Shown: one piece after another, positions 1 to 11,635 of the stretch
Layout of the letters: each line of letters opens with the position of its first letter
Position numbering within the stretch: position 1 is the first letter of the stretch
From: an uncultured Shewanella sp.
GTDB lineage: Bacteria > Pseudomonadota > Gammaproteobacteria > Enterobacterales > Shewanellaceae
Reading direction: 5' to 3'
DNA: 64,000 nucleotides
Assembly (NCBI RefSeq): GCF_947491715.1
Contig: NZ_CANLKR010000001.1
Span: 124,001 to 188,000 of the forward strand
Notes under the pieces: generated by a model
Told to the model about the DNA's origin: nothing
Database searches by the model: none
The model's input: only the letters and a program-made list of their open reading frames with translations
Translations under genes and position numbers: made by a program

Positions 1-801
1 GGGATGATAAGACTTGCTTCTCAGCAAACGGTTGCTCGAATGATGGAACGAGACGATTTTAAGAAGCGATATGGTTCAGGACAATCCATTGCTATTCATG
101 AATTTATGTATCCATTATTACAAGGTTATGATTCTGTCGCATTAAAAGCGGATGTTGAGCTTGGGGGAACAGATCAAAAGTTCAATTTATTAATGGGACG
201 TGAATTACAGAAATCAGATGGTCAAAAGCCACAAACCGTTATCATGATGCCACTATTAGAAGGGCTTGATGGCGTTAAGAAAATGTCCAAGTCTGCCAAT
301 AACTATATTGGTGTCAATGATCCAGCCGAAGAGATGTTTGGCAAAATAATGTCTATTAGTGATGAATTAATGTGGCGTTATTTTGAATTGTTATCTTTCC
401 GTCCTCTTACGGATATTGACAAATTAAAACAAGATGTTGAACAAGGCCAGAATCCTAGAGACGTTAAAATTTCATTGGCAAAAGAAATCATTTCTCGTTT
501 TCATGATGAGGACGCTGCAGAAGCGGCACATCAAGCTTTTATTCAACGTTTTCAAAAAGGGGCGATCCCTGATGATATTCCTGATGTTGAAATAGCAATC
601 GGTGAAGGGATAGGGATTGCGAACTTACTGAAAGAAGCGGGATTGGTGAGCTCTACCTCAGATGCTATGCGTATGATAAAACAGGGAGCCGTTAAACTGG
701 ATAGTGAAAAGATCGCGGATCCTCGGTTACAGTTCTCTACTGCAATGTCAGGCGTTTTTCAGGTTGGAAAAAGGAAATTCGCTAAAATCCATTTAAAATA
801 A
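1..801 (+). CDS. tyrS: Tyrosyl-tRNA synthetase, 3' part (5' end outside window)
   Basis: Charges tRNA-Tyr with tyrosine in the cytoplasm. The reading frame is open from base 1, so the N-terminal part of the Rossmann domain with the HIGH-like motif lies outside the window. Visible are the tyrosine-site segment [12 protein letters not shown], the class I signature KKMSKS (about residue 95 of the visible part), and a C-terminal S4 RNA-binding domain ([19 protein letters not shown]). The [23 protein letters not shown] pattern fits the TyrZ-like subfamily more than E. coli TyrS (family knowledge). The Met at base 4 is internal, not the start. Confidence 0.95.
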   Translation, partial: GMIRLASQQTVARMMERDDFKKRYGSGQSIAIHEFMYPLLQGYDSVALKADVELGGTDQKFNLLMGRELQKSDGQKPQTVIMMPLLEGLDGVKKMSKSANNYIGVNDPAEEMFGKIMSISDELMWRYFELLSFRPLTDIDKLKQDVEQGQNPRDVKISLAKEIISRFHDEDAAEAAHQAFIQRFQKGAIPDDIPDVEIAIGEGIGIANLLKEAGLVSSTSDAMRMIKQGAVKLDSEKIADPRLQFSTAMSGVFQVGKRKFAKIHLK

Positions 802-848
802 ATGACAATCAACTAGGGATTAATAGATTTACTATTAAAGTCAATACG

Positions 849-1268
849 TTAATTAGGGCTCAATGAGCAAGGTTTTGTGCTGAAATGAACGTCATTTCGG
901 TTTTGACATTGCCACGTGAGTTGAGCCTCATCTAATACCCAAAAAGAGCCTTTTTGACTGAGTGTTAAAATGAGCAATAAGGTTTGATTTTGATCTTTAT
1001 CTTGATGAACATTATAACTGATCACTTTTTCTTCAGTTTGCTTGATCTTAAGTAAAACAAACTCATTTTCAGTATATGCTGTGGAAATATCCTGTGGATG
1101 TAAACTCCATTGCCTTTGCTGTAATTGCGCATCAGCAAGTAATTTGTTGAACGCTTCAATAGGTTGGTGTGCAGAAGAAGCTATGACGGGTTCTTCAAAT
1201 GCTGTAGCGATCTGACTGAACAGTAACAGAAATGCAGTCGGAATGAGCTTACATAAAGATTTTTTCAT
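849..1268 (-). CDS. Small exported protein of unknown function
   Basis: I do not recognise this 139-residue protein. It begins MKKSLCKLIPTAFLLLFSQ with a typical signal peptide (basic start, hydrophobic core, cleavage likely after IATA), so the mature part of about 116 residues should be periplasmic or secreted. The mature part has two Cys near the C-terminus (WQCQNRN, KPCSLSPN) that could form a disulfide. It is convergent with tyrS. The next minus-strand gene lies 124 bp upstream, so it may have its own promoter. Confidence 0.7.
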   Translation of the reverse strand: MKKSLCKLIPTAFLLLFSQIATAFEEPVIASSAHQPIEAFNKLLADAQLQQRQWSLHPQDISTAYTENEFVLLKIKQTEEKVISYNVHQDKDQNQTLLLILTLSQKGSFWVLDEAQLTWQCQNRNDVHFSTKPCSLSPN

Positions 1269-1392
1269 AATATAGCCTAAACCCTAAAATCGTCTATACC
1301 TTATCATTATTTGCACAATTAAGGTTAATAGAGTTTAATTTAAAATGTAAATTTTGATGACGAACACAAGGCTATCTTCATACATGTGTGGA

Positions 1393-1896
1393 TTATTGAA
1401 TGGCGAGCTGATCTGACATGGTTTGGTAATCTAATAAATCTTGATGTTCTTTTATTCTTCTTTTTTTCATATCGAGTGTTAACATGGTGACACTTGGAAT
1501 CGCTAAATTGATGATTTTTCCTGGTTTGCCAAAAAGATCGCCAGGCCCTTTATAATAATAATTACCGATCATCACCACTAGAGATCCTGAGTTAAACATA
1601 TGATCAATAGTAAATTTATATTCGAGTACACCTTGCTGTACTCGTTTTAAAAAATAAAGAATATCCTTTTTGCCGATATATTTTCGATTGGCTGTTTTAT
1701 CAAAAAAAATACTATCTCGGTTGTAATAGTGGTTCAGTTTCTTAAACTTTTGATGGGTGAGCGCATCCATATAGTCTACTGCCATGGCTTGCTCGGCTGG
1801 CATTGCGCCATTATCGGCTTTCGCTGATAAACTAATAAAAATAAGCAGTATAAAAATATTAATTAATGAAGGTGTTAATTTAAAGTTTATTATCAT
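1393..1896 (-). CDS. Exported NTF2-like (SnoaL-type) protein
   Basis: This 167-residue protein has an N-terminal hydrophobic signal sequence ending near SLSAKA. The body has the look of the NTF2-like fold: an N-terminal helix (AMAVDYMDALTHQKFKKLNHYY), a segment with F-D-K-T, a helix YIGKKDILYFLKRV, and alternating beta strands (VVMIGNYYYKGPG, INLAIPSVTMLTLDM). NTF2-like proteins range from isomerases to binding proteins, and no catalytic set can be named here. It is probably co-transcribed with the DUF2721-like gene 33 bp upstream. Confidence 0.65.
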   Translation of the reverse strand: MIINFKLTPSLINIFILLIFISLSAKADNGAMPAEQAMAVDYMDALTHQKFKKLNHYYNRDSIFFDKTANRKYIGKKDILYFLKRVQQGVLEYKFTIDHMFNSGSLVVMIGNYYYKGPGDLFGKPGKIINLAIPSVTMLTLDMKKRRIKEHQDLLDYQTMSDQLAIQ

Positions 1897-1929
1897 TTTG
1901 TATAAGGTAATAAGTTTGTGTGTTTTGTG

Positions 1930-2328
1930 TTATTTTTCGAGTTCGTTTAGGTGAATATTGAGTGCATCAACTGAAATTCGAATTTCAATGACTGAGAGTA
2001 TTAATGAATACAAAAGCAATAATAAACTGCAACCAAAAATAATCGAACCGATATGGTTTAAGCCTGCATAGATAAAAATCATACATAATACACAAAAAGC
2101 AAAACTGAGTACGCCAGCTTCTTGCATTTGTCTGATGATACTAATACGACGATGTAAATTTTTTAATTGCTCACCATTAACCGGAGTCCCTTCGCTACTT
2201 AGCGCTCGAATGAGTGCAGCTAATGCAAAAAATCGATTAGTATAGGCAAGGAGTAATAAGGAAATTGCAGGAAATAACAGTGCGGGCGTCGTTAAAGAGA
2301 TTTGAATGTTACCTAGGGCCATATACAC
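1930..2328 (-). CDS. DUF2721-like inner-membrane protein
   Basis: A 132-residue integral membrane protein with three hydrophobic segments (about residues 10-32, 74-92 and 94-115) and a basic cytoplasmic loop (RISIIRQMQE) between the first and second. The layout ALLFPAISLLLLAYTNRF ... RRISIIRQMQEAGVLSFAFCV ... IRISVDALNIHLNELE matches my memory of DUF2721. Function is unknown. It is followed on the same strand by the NTF2-like gene and probably shares its transcript. Confidence 0.65.
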   Translation of the reverse strand: MYMALGNIQISLTTPALLFPAISLLLLAYTNRFFALAALIRALSSEGTPVNGEQLKNLHRRISIIRQMQEAGVLSFAFCVLCMIFIYAGLNHIGSIIFGCSLLLLLYSLILSVIEIRISVDALNIHLNELEK

Positions 2329-2428
2329 ACTACTGATGACTGTTTATGGATGCGGTCGATCATAACAAGTCTCAGATGAATGTTCAAAATAAATTAACAC
2401 ACTAAAGAGTCCTTTTTCATTTTAATAG

Positions 2429-3421
2429 TTATTGTAAATATCGAAGCAATGCCCAAAAGCTAGGAATAATAAATAAGCTTAATATCCAAAAGGTAAATGC
2501 GGTTGAAGTGAGTAAGATAGCTTTTTTAATATCGTGGTGATCTGGAATAGGGCCGTATTTGATTTTAGGTAAGGCAATGCAATTACTTCCAAATGTCATT
2601 GGGCCACTCAGTTCTATATGGAGAATTTTTGCACCAATTTCACATACGTAAATATAGCCCCTTGGAACACCTTTTACTCGAGGTCTGATAAAAGTTAATA
2701 GACTTTGAGGCCCTCCTTGTACGGCAAGACTAAAGCTCCATAGTAACGTAGGAATAAAAAAGATGATGTTGCTTACTAAGTAACTAAGGCGCCCAAAATA
2801 TTGATATTTAGGATTAAAGCAAGGCCAAGATAATTCAAGTTGCTTAATCATTCGAGCCAGTAATACCAATGGTGCACCGCCTAAACAGTAAAAAACAATA
2901 GTGCCAACAACGCCATAAACGGGGGCGGTAATTAATTTTTCAATGGTCGCTTTGCTGAGACTGCCAAAAGACAATACGAAGGTGTTACGTGTCAGCCAAG
3001 GATGTAGCAAAGCGCGAGCTCTCAGTTTATCTTGCTGGGCAATAGAGACACAGACTTCTTCTGCAACGAGTTTAAAATTGGCATCATTGAGACAAATATA
3101 GAGAATAATAAATTCAAAAATCCAAGGAAAACCAATATTATGAGTCAAAATAAAGGCTAATCCAAAAAAGGGCACCAACAAGGTCAAACTGGATAAGAGC
3201 CCCATAATTGCCTGTTTTAAAGGGCTATGGTGGTTGCGATAGACATATTTACTGAGCTTTTTAGCCAGCAGCCCAAACCAAACAATAGGCTGCATGTTCC
3301 GTGGCAATGGCGCAATCCTAGCCAATAAAAGTGAGATGATTAATATTACTGCTCCTTGATATATACCTCTATCGATATTCAAAGAAGAAATGAGTTCAGG
3401 AGTAATAATATCAAAGTGCAT
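2429..3421 (-). CDS. CobD/CbiB-family membrane protein (adenosylcobinamide-phosphate synthase-like)
   Basis: A 330-residue polytopic membrane protein. The N-terminal segment with MQPIVWFG resembles the HP-V-W-G motif of CbiB/CobD, which joins aminopropanol phosphate to adenosylcobyric acid in late B12 synthesis. The central stretch LRARALLHPWLTRNTF resembles the family's cytoplasmic loop. Divergence from the classical motifs, and the absence of other cob genes here, leave the exact substrate open. The start codon shares one base with the mtnN stop (TGATG), so translation is probably coupled to mtnN. Confidence 0.7.
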   Translation of the reverse strand: MHFDIITPELISSLNIDRGIYQGAVILIISLLLARIAPLPRNMQPIVWFGLLAKKLSKYVYRNHHSPLKQAIMGLLSSLTLLVPFFGLAFILTHNIGFPWIFEFIILYICLNDANFKLVAEEVCVSIAQQDKLRARALLHPWLTRNTFVLSFGSLSKATIEKLITAPVYGVVGTIVFYCLGGAPLVLLARMIKQLELSWPCFNPKYQYFGRLSYLVSNIIFFIPTLLWSFSLAVQGGPQSLLTFIRPRVKGVPRGYIYVCEIGAKILHIELSGPMTFGSNCIALPKIKYGPIPDHHDIKKAILLTSTAFTFWILSLFIIPSFWALLRYLQ

Positions 3422-4119
3422 CAGAATGATAACGTCTTCAATAAGGCCATCACCATCAAGGCTGAATGGTGCCCAGCTTTGACAAGATAAGTATCAAAAT
3501 CAACAGGTGAATCGTTATTGGCATTGTCAGATAAAGAGCGGATCACCACAAAGGGTAAATTAAACTGATGACACACTTGGCCAATTGCAGCGCCTTCCAT
3601 TTCACAGGCCGCCATTGATGGAAAATGGGCGAGCATTTGTTTTGTTCGAATTGGATCACAAATAAAACTGTCTCCTGTGCATATAAGCCCTTCGATGGCG
3701 TTGACTTCGCCTATTTGTGAAATGGCTTTTTTAGCAGCATTGACGAGCTGACTATCACAAACAAAAGCGGCGGGTTGCTGAGCCATTTGGCCAATTTCAT
3801 AACCAAATGCAGTGACATCGACATCATGATGGCGCACTTCTGAAGCAATGACGATATCACCAATATTCAATTCAGGAGAAAAACCTCCTGCTGAGCCTGT
3901 ATTAATAATGGCATCTGGGGCATATTTTTCAATTAAAAGTGTCGTCGCCATACTTGCTGCAACTTTTCCAATACCCGAGCGAGTAACAATAATGTTTTTA
4001 TCCGCTAATTGGCCTGAGACAAATTCGATACCTGCAATCGTTTGTGATGTTTTTGAACGCATTGACTCTATGAGGTGAGCCACTTCCGGTTCCATTGCAC
4101 CGATAATACCGACTTTCAT
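3421..4119 (-). CDS. mtnN: 5'-methylthioadenosine/S-adenosylhomocysteine nucleosidase
   Basis: Hydrolyses MTA, SAH and 5'-deoxyadenosine to adenine plus the thioribose or ribose moiety, feeding methionine salvage and the activated methyl cycle. The 232 residues are full length for the family. Visible landmarks are GAMEPEV with the catalytic Glu, [19 protein letters not shown], the substrate-binding EMEGAA, and the catalytic Asp in RSLSDNAN. It is the first gene of a two-gene unit with the CobD/CbiB-like gene, whose start overlaps the mtnN stop. Confidence 0.95.
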   Translation of the reverse strand: MKVGIIGAMEPEVAHLIESMRSKTSQTIAGIEFVSGQLADKNIIVTRSGIGKVAASMATTLLIEKYAPDAIINTGSAGGFSPELNIGDIVIASEVRHHDVDVTAFGYEIGQMAQQPAAFVCDSQLVNAAKKAISQIGEVNAIEGLICTGDSFICDPIRTKQMLAHFPSMAACEMEGAAIGQVCHQFNLPFVVIRSLSDNANNDSPVDFDTYLVKAGHHSALMVMALLKTLSF

Positions 4120-4263
4120 GAAATAACCTTATTCGTTTGAATGAGAAATACGTTGCTAATATAGCATAATGCAGATCATTTGGCGTTAAGTTAACACAGG
4201 GAGTTGGGTGGCGCATGAACAAAGGTATAGGGGGGGAATAGAAAAGCAAGATTTTGAAAAAAT

Positions 4264-4295
4264 AATAAGTGCCTCTTGTTTGAGAGACACTTATT
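4264..4295 (-). terminator. Rho-independent terminator of gltBD
   Basis: A 13-bp stem with one mismatch (4264-4276 with 4283-4295) lies just beyond the gltD stop. It is followed on the minus strand by a T-rich run. Position and orientation fit termination of gltBD. Confidence 0.7.
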
Positions 4296-4302
4296 GAAAC
4301 GT

Positions 4303-5718
<1,416 letters not shown>

Positions 5719-8700
5719 TTACCCCGCTCTGACTGCGAGTGCAGGTTCAGTTTGTTCTAATTTGAGAAGATCGTCTATTTTGACATTCTTAGGTTTGACT
5801 AATACAAAACAATCTAACCAATTCTCAAAGTCGTTTAAGATCATTTTTGCATGTTCACTACCCGTTTCAGTCACATGTTCTTCAATTAATGAACGTAAGT
5901 GTTGTTGATGGATAGGAAGTGTTAGTTTTTGCGTATTGACCATTTCAGGGTTCACACGACGATTGAAGTGACCATATTGATCAAAAATATAAGCAAAGCC
6001 CCCAGTCATTCCTGCACCAAAGTTAACCCCAGTTCTGCCAAGGACTAACACGATCCCGCCTGTCATGTATTCGCAGCCATTGTCGCCAACGCCTTCAACT
6101 ACAGCAATTGCGCCAGAATTTCTGACGGCAAACCGTTCACCCGCTTTACCTGCAGCAAAAAGTTTACCGCCTGTTGCGCCATATAAGCAGGTATTGCCTA
6201 TGATAGAAGAACGTTCCGTTTTAAAAGAGCTTCCTATGGGGGGATGAATAGTCACTTTACCGCCGGACATGCCTTTGGCAACATAGTCGTTAGCATCGCC
6301 AGTCAATGTCAGGTGAACCCCGTGAATATTCCATACCCCAAAGCTTTGTCCCGCGCTGCCATTGAAGGTTAAGGATATTGGTGAATGAAGTCCTGTACTA
6401 CCATACTTGTTAGCGATATAACCTGCTAGACTGGCGCCAATAGCGCGGTCAGTATTATTGATAGCTTGATTGAAGCTGTAAGTTTGCTCTGTATCAATGG
6501 CTTCTTTACATTGCATCAATAGCGTTTGGTTCAGTTTTCCTTGATCGCTTGATTGATTATTTTCTTTCCAAGTGCGAGCGGAGCCTTTAGGTACCTTTGG
6601 TGTATACAGAATGGGACTTAAATCTAACTGGGCTTGTTTTTGCGTTTGCCCTTCTGTTGCCATTAACCATTCGCTGTGGCCCACGAGATCCTCAAAGCGA
6701 GCGACACCGAGTTTTGCCATGTATTCACGAATTTCTTGCGCCATAAATTCAAAATAAGTGATCACTCTTTCTGGTAAGCCATGGTAGTGTTTATCACGTA
6801 ATGTTTGGTTTTGTGTAGCCACACCCGTTGCGCAATTATTCAAATGACAAATGCGTAAATATTTACAGCCTAAAGCAATCATAGGAACGGTACCAAAACC
6901 AAAACTTTCAGCACCTAACAACGCAGCTTTGATGACATCTTTTGCTGTTTTTAGTCCGCCATCGACCTGAAGACGAATTTTGTGTCTTAAGCCATTTTTG
7001 ACAAGCGCTTGATGAACTTCGGCCAAACCCAGCTCCCAAGGGCTGCCAGCGTATTTTACTGAAGTAATAGGGCTTGCACCTGTGCCACCATCATAACCCG
7101 ATATAGTGATCATATCCGCATACGCTTTGGCTACACCGGTTGCAATAGTACCGACGCCAGGCTCGGAGACTAATTTAACCGAGACCAGTGCCTTAGGGTT
7201 AACTTGTTTTAAATCGAAGATGAGTTGTGCAAGATCTTCAATGGAATAGATATCATGGTGTGGAGGAGGAGAAATTAAGGTCACGCCTGCTTTTGCATGA
7301 CGCAAAGCCGCAATTTCAGCACTGACTTTGTGTCCCGGTAATTGACCTCCTTCGCCAGGTTTTGCGCCTTGTGCCACTTTTATTTGTAACACATCAGCAT
7401 TAACAAGATAATGCGCTGTGACACCAAAGCGACCTGAGGCAATTTGTTTGATGGCTGAATTGCGATTCGATTTGAAACGTCTTGGATCTTCTCCACCTTC
7501 CCCTGAATTTGAACGCCCACCGAGTTGGTTCATGGCGATAGCTAACGCTTCATGTGCTTCAGGGCTCAATGCACCAATGCTCATGGCAGCACTGTCAAAA
7601 CGAGGGAATAGCTGACTTGCAGCTTCTACATTTTGAATTGAAATTGGGGGGATAGGTGAATTGATGGCGATTAGATCCCGTAAAGTCGCAACAGGTCTAT
7701 TATCAACCAATTCTGTGAACTTTTGATAAGTCCTGTAATCTTTATTCTTTAATGATGTTTGCAGTGTATTGACGACATCGGGGTTAAAGCAATGGTATTC
7801 GCCATCCTGAACGTATTTTAATAATCCGCCTTGAGGCAGTGATAAATGAGGTCGAAATGCTGCTTGATGTAATAAGGCTTGATCTTGCTCTATTAATTGG
7901 AAATTTGCACCTTGTAGACGACTAATAACGCCATCAAAGCAGAGTGTTATCACTTCTTCACTGAGTCCGATGGCTTCAAATTGTTGACTACAACGATACG
8001 ACCCAATGGTGCTTATGCCCATCTTAGACATGATTTTTCTAAGGCCTTTATCAATACCTTGTCTAAAATTAAGCAATAAAGCGCGATGATCATCTATTTG
8101 GAATTGTTTGGCTAAGGCTGATATACATTCATAGGCGAAATAGGGGTAGATAGCAGTCGCGCCAAACCCTAGTAAAACGGCAAAGTGATGTGGATCTCGT
8201 GCAGAAGCGGTTTCTATTATGATATTTGTGTCACAGCGAAGATTATTATCGACTAGTACCTGTTGGACTGCGCCCACTGCCATAGCCGCTGGAATGATGT
8301 ATTTTTCTTTTTCTACGGCCCTATCGGATAAAATTAATAGGGTCGTGCCCGTTTGTGCTAATTGTATGGCTTGTTTACAAATACGATGTAACGCTGCTTC
8401 TAAGCCTTCTTCTTTTAGGTAGTTTAAACATATCGTATTAGCTTGATAATACTCTTGATCTAAGGCTAGCAGTTGCATTAAATCCGTATATAGCAGTATG
8501 GGGGAATTGAACATGACCCGGTAGGCTTGCCCAGTTGTTTCATTAAATAGATTCTGTTCACGCCCGACACAGGTTGCCAAAGACATGACATGTTTTTCTC
8601 TTAATGGATCGATAGGGGGATTGGTCACTTGAGCAAACTTCTGCCTAAAGTAATCATAAAGACTGCGTGATTTTTTAGATAACACAGCCATAGGCGTGTC

Positions 8701-10167
8701 ATCACCCATAGAGCCTGTGGCTTCTTCACCTTTTTGGGCTAATACCCAAATCACTTGTTCCAATTCTTCTCGTGTATAGCCGAACAATTTTTGGTATTTT
8801 AACAGCGCCTGAGTGTCAAATTCATTATTACCTTGCTGTGCTAGCTCAAAGCTTTCTGCTGGTAATAACGTGGTACTGTTTTTAGCCATCCATTCTTTGT
8901 AGGGATGACGTCTTTTTAGATCATTATCAATGGCAAAAGAAGAAAATAATTTCCCGTTAAGCGTATCTAATACTAATAGCTCTCCTGGTCCAACACGTCC
9001 TTTTTCTGTCACCTCATCGGCCGAGTAATCCCAAATACCGACTTCTGAGGCGAGTGTGAGTATGCGATCTTTGGTGATAACATAACGCGAAGGTCTTAAG
9101 CCGTTTCTGTCTACTGCACAGGCAGCGTAACGGCCATTTGTCATAACGATGCCAGCAGGTCCATCCCAAGGCTCCATGTGCATCGAATTAAAGTCATAGA
9201 ATGCTTTAAGTTCATCGTCCATTTCAGGATTACTCTGCCATGCAGGGGGGATAAGCAGGCGCATAGCACGATATAAATCCATGCCACCGGCAAGTAGCAT
9301 TTCAAGCATGTTATCTAAGGCTGAGGAATCAGAACCGGTTTCGTTAACAAAAGGCGCCGCCTGCTGAAGATCGGCTAATAAAGGGGCGTTAAATTTGTAG
9401 GCTCGTGCGCGAGCCCATTGGCGATTACCCGTTATGGTATTAATTTCGCCATTATGAGCTAAGTATCGAAAAGGCTGAGCAAGCGGCCATTTAGGGGAAG
9501 TATTTGTTGAAAATCGCTGGTGGAATAAGCAAATTGAACTTTGTAATCGAATATCTGCAAGATCAGAGTAAAATTCGGGGAGAGCAGCAGGCATCAGCAA
9601 CCCCTTATAAACGATGACTTGGCCAGAAAGGCTAGCGATATAGAATTCATCATCATGAGTTAATTGCTGTTCAACACGTCTGCGCGCCATATATAGACGC
9701 CGCTCTAGATCTTTTTCTCGCCACCCTATGGGGGCATTAATTAAGACTTGGTATATTTGTGGTTGACTGGCTTTACCAATAGGACCTAATGCATCAGGGT
9801 TGGTGGGAACGACTCGCCAGCCAGCAACACTTAAGGTTTCTTTTTCTAACTCTTTTGTTAGACAGCTTTTGGCTGCGTTAGCCAAAGATTCATTTTGATT
9901 TAGAAATAGCATACCAACCGCAAATTTTCGGCTTAAGTGCCACTCATTTTCTAAAGCAATAGCATTAAAAAAAGTGGTAGGCAGTTGCATTAATAAACCA
10001 CAGCCATCACCAGTTTTACCGTCGGCGGCAATACCACCTCGATGTTTCATTCTGTCTAGTCCGTGGATAGCGGTTCGAATAATTCTATGACTTGCTTCAC
10101 CGTCCATTTGGGCGATGAGTCCGAATCCACAATTATCACGTTCAAAACTTGGATGATATAAGCTCAT
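5719..10167 (-). CDS. gltB: Glutamate synthase (NADPH), large subunit
   Basis: Catalytic subunit of GOGAT, 1482 residues. The N-terminal Ntn amidotransferase domain frees ammonia from glutamine. Its nucleophile should be Cys13 in RDNCGFGLIAQ, exposed by removal of a propeptide. The propeptide is only 12 residues here, against about 42 in E. coli. A central domain follows, then the FMN synthase domain with SIGALSPEAHEALAIAMN, GGRSNSGEGGEDP and the Fe-S cluster segment CKYLRICHLNNCATGVATQ, and a C-terminal beta-helix rich in Gly (GGKVTIHPP, GATGGKLFAAG). It is the first gene of gltBD. Confidence 0.98.
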   Translation of the reverse strand: MSLYHPSFERDNCGFGLIAQMDGEASHRIIRTAIHGLDRMKHRGGIAADGKTGDGCGLLMQLPTTFFNAIALENEWHLSRKFAVGMLFLNQNESLANAAKSCLTKELEKETLSVAGWRVVPTNPDALGPIGKASQPQIYQVLINAPIGWREKDLERRLYMARRRVEQQLTHDDEFYIASLSGQVIVYKGLLMPAALPEFYSDLADIRLQSSICLFHQRFSTNTSPKWPLAQPFRYLAHNGEINTITGNRQWARARAYKFNAPLLADLQQAAPFVNETGSDSSALDNMLEMLLAGGMDLYRAMRLLIPPAWQSNPEMDDELKAFYDFNSMHMEPWDGPAGIVMTNGRYAACAVDRNGLRPSRYVITKDRILTLASEVGIWDYSADEVTEKGRVGPGELLVLDTLNGKLFSSFAIDNDLKRRHPYKEWMAKNSTTLLPAESFELAQQGNNEFDTQALLKYQKLFGYTREELEQVIWVLAQKGEEATGSMGDDTPMAVLSKKSRSLYDYFRQKFAQVTNPPIDPLREKHVMSLATCVGREQNLFNETTGQAYRVMFNSPILLYTDLMQLLALDQEYYQANTICLNYLKEEGLEAALHRICKQAIQLAQTGTTLLILSDRAVEKEKYIIPAAMAVGAVQQVLVDNNLRCDTNIIIETASARDPHHFAVLLGFGATAIYPYFAYECISALAKQFQIDDHRALLLNFRQGIDKGLRKIMSKMGISTIGSYRCSQQFEAIGLSEEVITLCFDGVISRLQGANFQLIEQDQALLHQAAFRPHLSLPQGGLLKYVQDGEYHCFNPDVVNTLQTSLKNKDYRTYQKFTELVDNRPVATLRDLIAINSPIPPISIQNVEAASQLFPRFDSAAMSIGALSPEAHEALAIAMNQLGGRSNSGEGGEDPRRFKSNRNSAIKQIASGRFGVTAHYLVNADVLQIKVAQGAKPGEGGQLPGHKVSAEIAALRHAKAGVTLISPPPHHDIYSIEDLAQLIFDLKQVNPKALVSVKLVSEPGVGTIATGVAKAYADMITISGYDGGTGASPITSVKYAGSPWELGLAEVHQALVKNGLRHKIRLQVDGGLKTAKDVIKAALLGAESFGFGTVPMIALGCKYLRICHLNNCATGVATQNQTLRDKHYHGLPERVITYFEFMAQEIREYMAKLGVARFEDLVGHSEWLMATEGQTQKQAQLDLSPILYTPKVPKGSARTWKENNQSSDQGKLNQTLLMQCKEAIDTEQTYSFNQAINNTDRAIGASLAGYIANKYGSTGLHSPISLTFNGSAGQSFGVWNIHGVHLTLTGDANDYVAKGMSGGKVTIHPPIGSSFKTERSSIIGNTCLYGATGGKLFAAGKAGERFAVRNSGAIAVVEGVGDNGCEYMTGGIVLVLGRTGVNFGAGMTGGFAYIFDQYGHFNRRVNPEMVNTQKLTLPIHQQHLRSLIEEHVTETGSEHAKMILNDFENWLDCFVLVKPKNVKIDDLLKLEQTEPALAVRAG

Positions 10168-10970
10168 TTAAACACTCCCTCAATCGCTTTAAATACAGCT
10201 CAGGCGCATGGTTTTTATTCTCATATATATGCACCCGAACCAATCAACCTAACGCGAGAATCTATAAAGGTCAAATCATAAATTGTCAGTGTGAGTTGAG
10301 GGAAAGTCAGTGTTTTTAATACACAAATCCTTACCTTACTTTAACGTAAACTGCTGATTGGTGCGTATAATATTATGAATAAAAAGGATTTTCACTGTTG
10401 CTATATAATATAGAACGAATTTGATACATTTTTATAAAAAATTCTTTAAGCTGGTTTTTTCATAAAAAGGTTAACTAAAGCATATTTTTTATTGATTACT
10501 TATGCATTTTAATCTGATTTTAATTAGCTTTTCTCGTCGATTTCTCTCTCGTTTGTTTTCTTTGTTATTGAGTAAGCTTAGTGAGATTGGTCTCTACTTA
10601 TCATATGTTAAATGGATCTCATTATTAAGAAGTTGATTGGACATCTAACTATTTTTCGCAAAAAGTCGTCCAAGTCCCTATCGAAAAGAGTCTAATCATC
10701 TCTTTTTTGATTATTTTGGAGAATATAGAGAGAAGAAGTAGTTGTTTAAGTGCTTTGAGCGTTGAGAGCATTTGCGCGTCTTTTTTTGTTATAATAATGT
10801 TTACTTGAAAGGCTTTTTGATGGATTTATTGATATTTGGTTAATCAGTGGTTATTTATCATTAGTTTTAACAATGAAGTGCTTCTAGATGTTGCGTAAGC
10901 AGTAAGAGTGAGTATTATGTGTTAGGTTAGTCTTTTTATACATTTGGCAATATTTGAGAGGTGCCTAAAT
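10168..10970. other. Gap between divergent gltBD and hptA
   Basis: About 800 AT-rich bases separate the divergent gltB and hptA start codons. No credible ORF or clear RNA gene was seen. A short hairpin-like stretch (AAAAGAG...CTCTTTTTT, about 10684-10708) might be a weak terminator. Promoters for both units must lie here, but I could not single one out. Confidence 0.5.
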
Positions 10971-11336
10971 ATGGCAACAGCCGAATTAGAATCAATTTTA
11001 GATCTAAATACACTTGAACAATACTGTCAGGCTATCGGGGCAGGAACTTTATTAAAGAGTGTTGTTTTATTTGAGCAACTGATGCCAGAGTATGTTGGTA
11101 ATCTTGTCAATGCAGATGAAGCAAACGATAAAACGACTTTGTGCTCAGAAGCGCATAAATTCAAAGGTGCTGCTGGATCGGTTGGTTTAAAACGAATTCA
11201 ACAATACGCGCAACAGCTGCAACACGGCGAAGAAGCTGCTTGGGCAACGGGGCATGCTGCTTGGTTACAAGCGATTGTGACTCATAGTGAAGGCGATCTT
11301 GTTAAGTTAAAAGAATATCTTGAGTCTAAGGTATAA
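10971..11336 (+). CDS. hptA: HPt phosphotransfer protein of the split Arc system
   Basis: A 121-residue stand-alone histidine phosphotransfer protein. The motif AHKFKGAAGSVGL with phosphorylatable His62, and the following helix LKRIQQYAQQLQ...AWL, closely resemble the C-terminal HPt domain of E. coli ArcB. In Shewanella the Arc phosphorelay is split: a separate kinase (ArcS), HptA and the regulator ArcA (established knowledge). The ATG at 10971 is preferred over an in-frame TTG at 10944 because GAGGTG at 10957-10962 is well placed before it. In E. coli, arcB lies next to gltBD, so the location fits a remnant or replacement of arcB. Confidence 0.88.
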   Translation: MATAELESILDLNTLEQYCQAIGAGTLLKSVVLFEQLMPEYVGNLVNADEANDKTTLCSEAHKFKGAAGSVGLKRIQQYAQQLQHGEEAAWATGHAAWLQAIVTHSEGDLVKLKEYLESKV

Positions 11337-11444
11337 GGCTTAACGTTATCGTTAAGGTTAATTTAGTTTAATCTTTAGTTTGGATGCCTTTAAAGGTTTA
11401 TGGAATCGAGCGTTCTATATAGCACTAAATTAATAAGTAATATT

Positions 11445-11473
11445 AACAGTTCATTTATATGAGCTGTTTTTTT
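11445..11473 (+). terminator. Terminator after hptA
   Basis: A 10-bp stem (11445-11454 with 11459-11468, one G-T pair) with a 4-base loop, followed by a T run to 11473, about 110 bp beyond the hptA stop. Confidence 0.7.
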
Positions 11474-11635
11474 ATGCTTTATTTACCTTGCTATATTATT
11501 GTAATTACCTGTAAATCACTCCATATTGATATCATTTCTTATCAATCTTTTCCTCGGCGATTAACCTGATATTCTCTGATAAAGGAGTATGCTAGACTCT
11601 AAAAATTATTTAATTTTTTATTTGGCTACGTATTT

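Noticed and set aside
3998..4249. Minus-strand ORF of 83 codons overlapping mtnN
   Set aside because: Out of frame within the mtnN start region, with no family match or ribosome site.
10168..10970. Possible small RNA or small gene in the long gltB-hptA gap
   Set aside because: Only a weak hairpin with poor T run; no promoter-terminator pair that I can defend.
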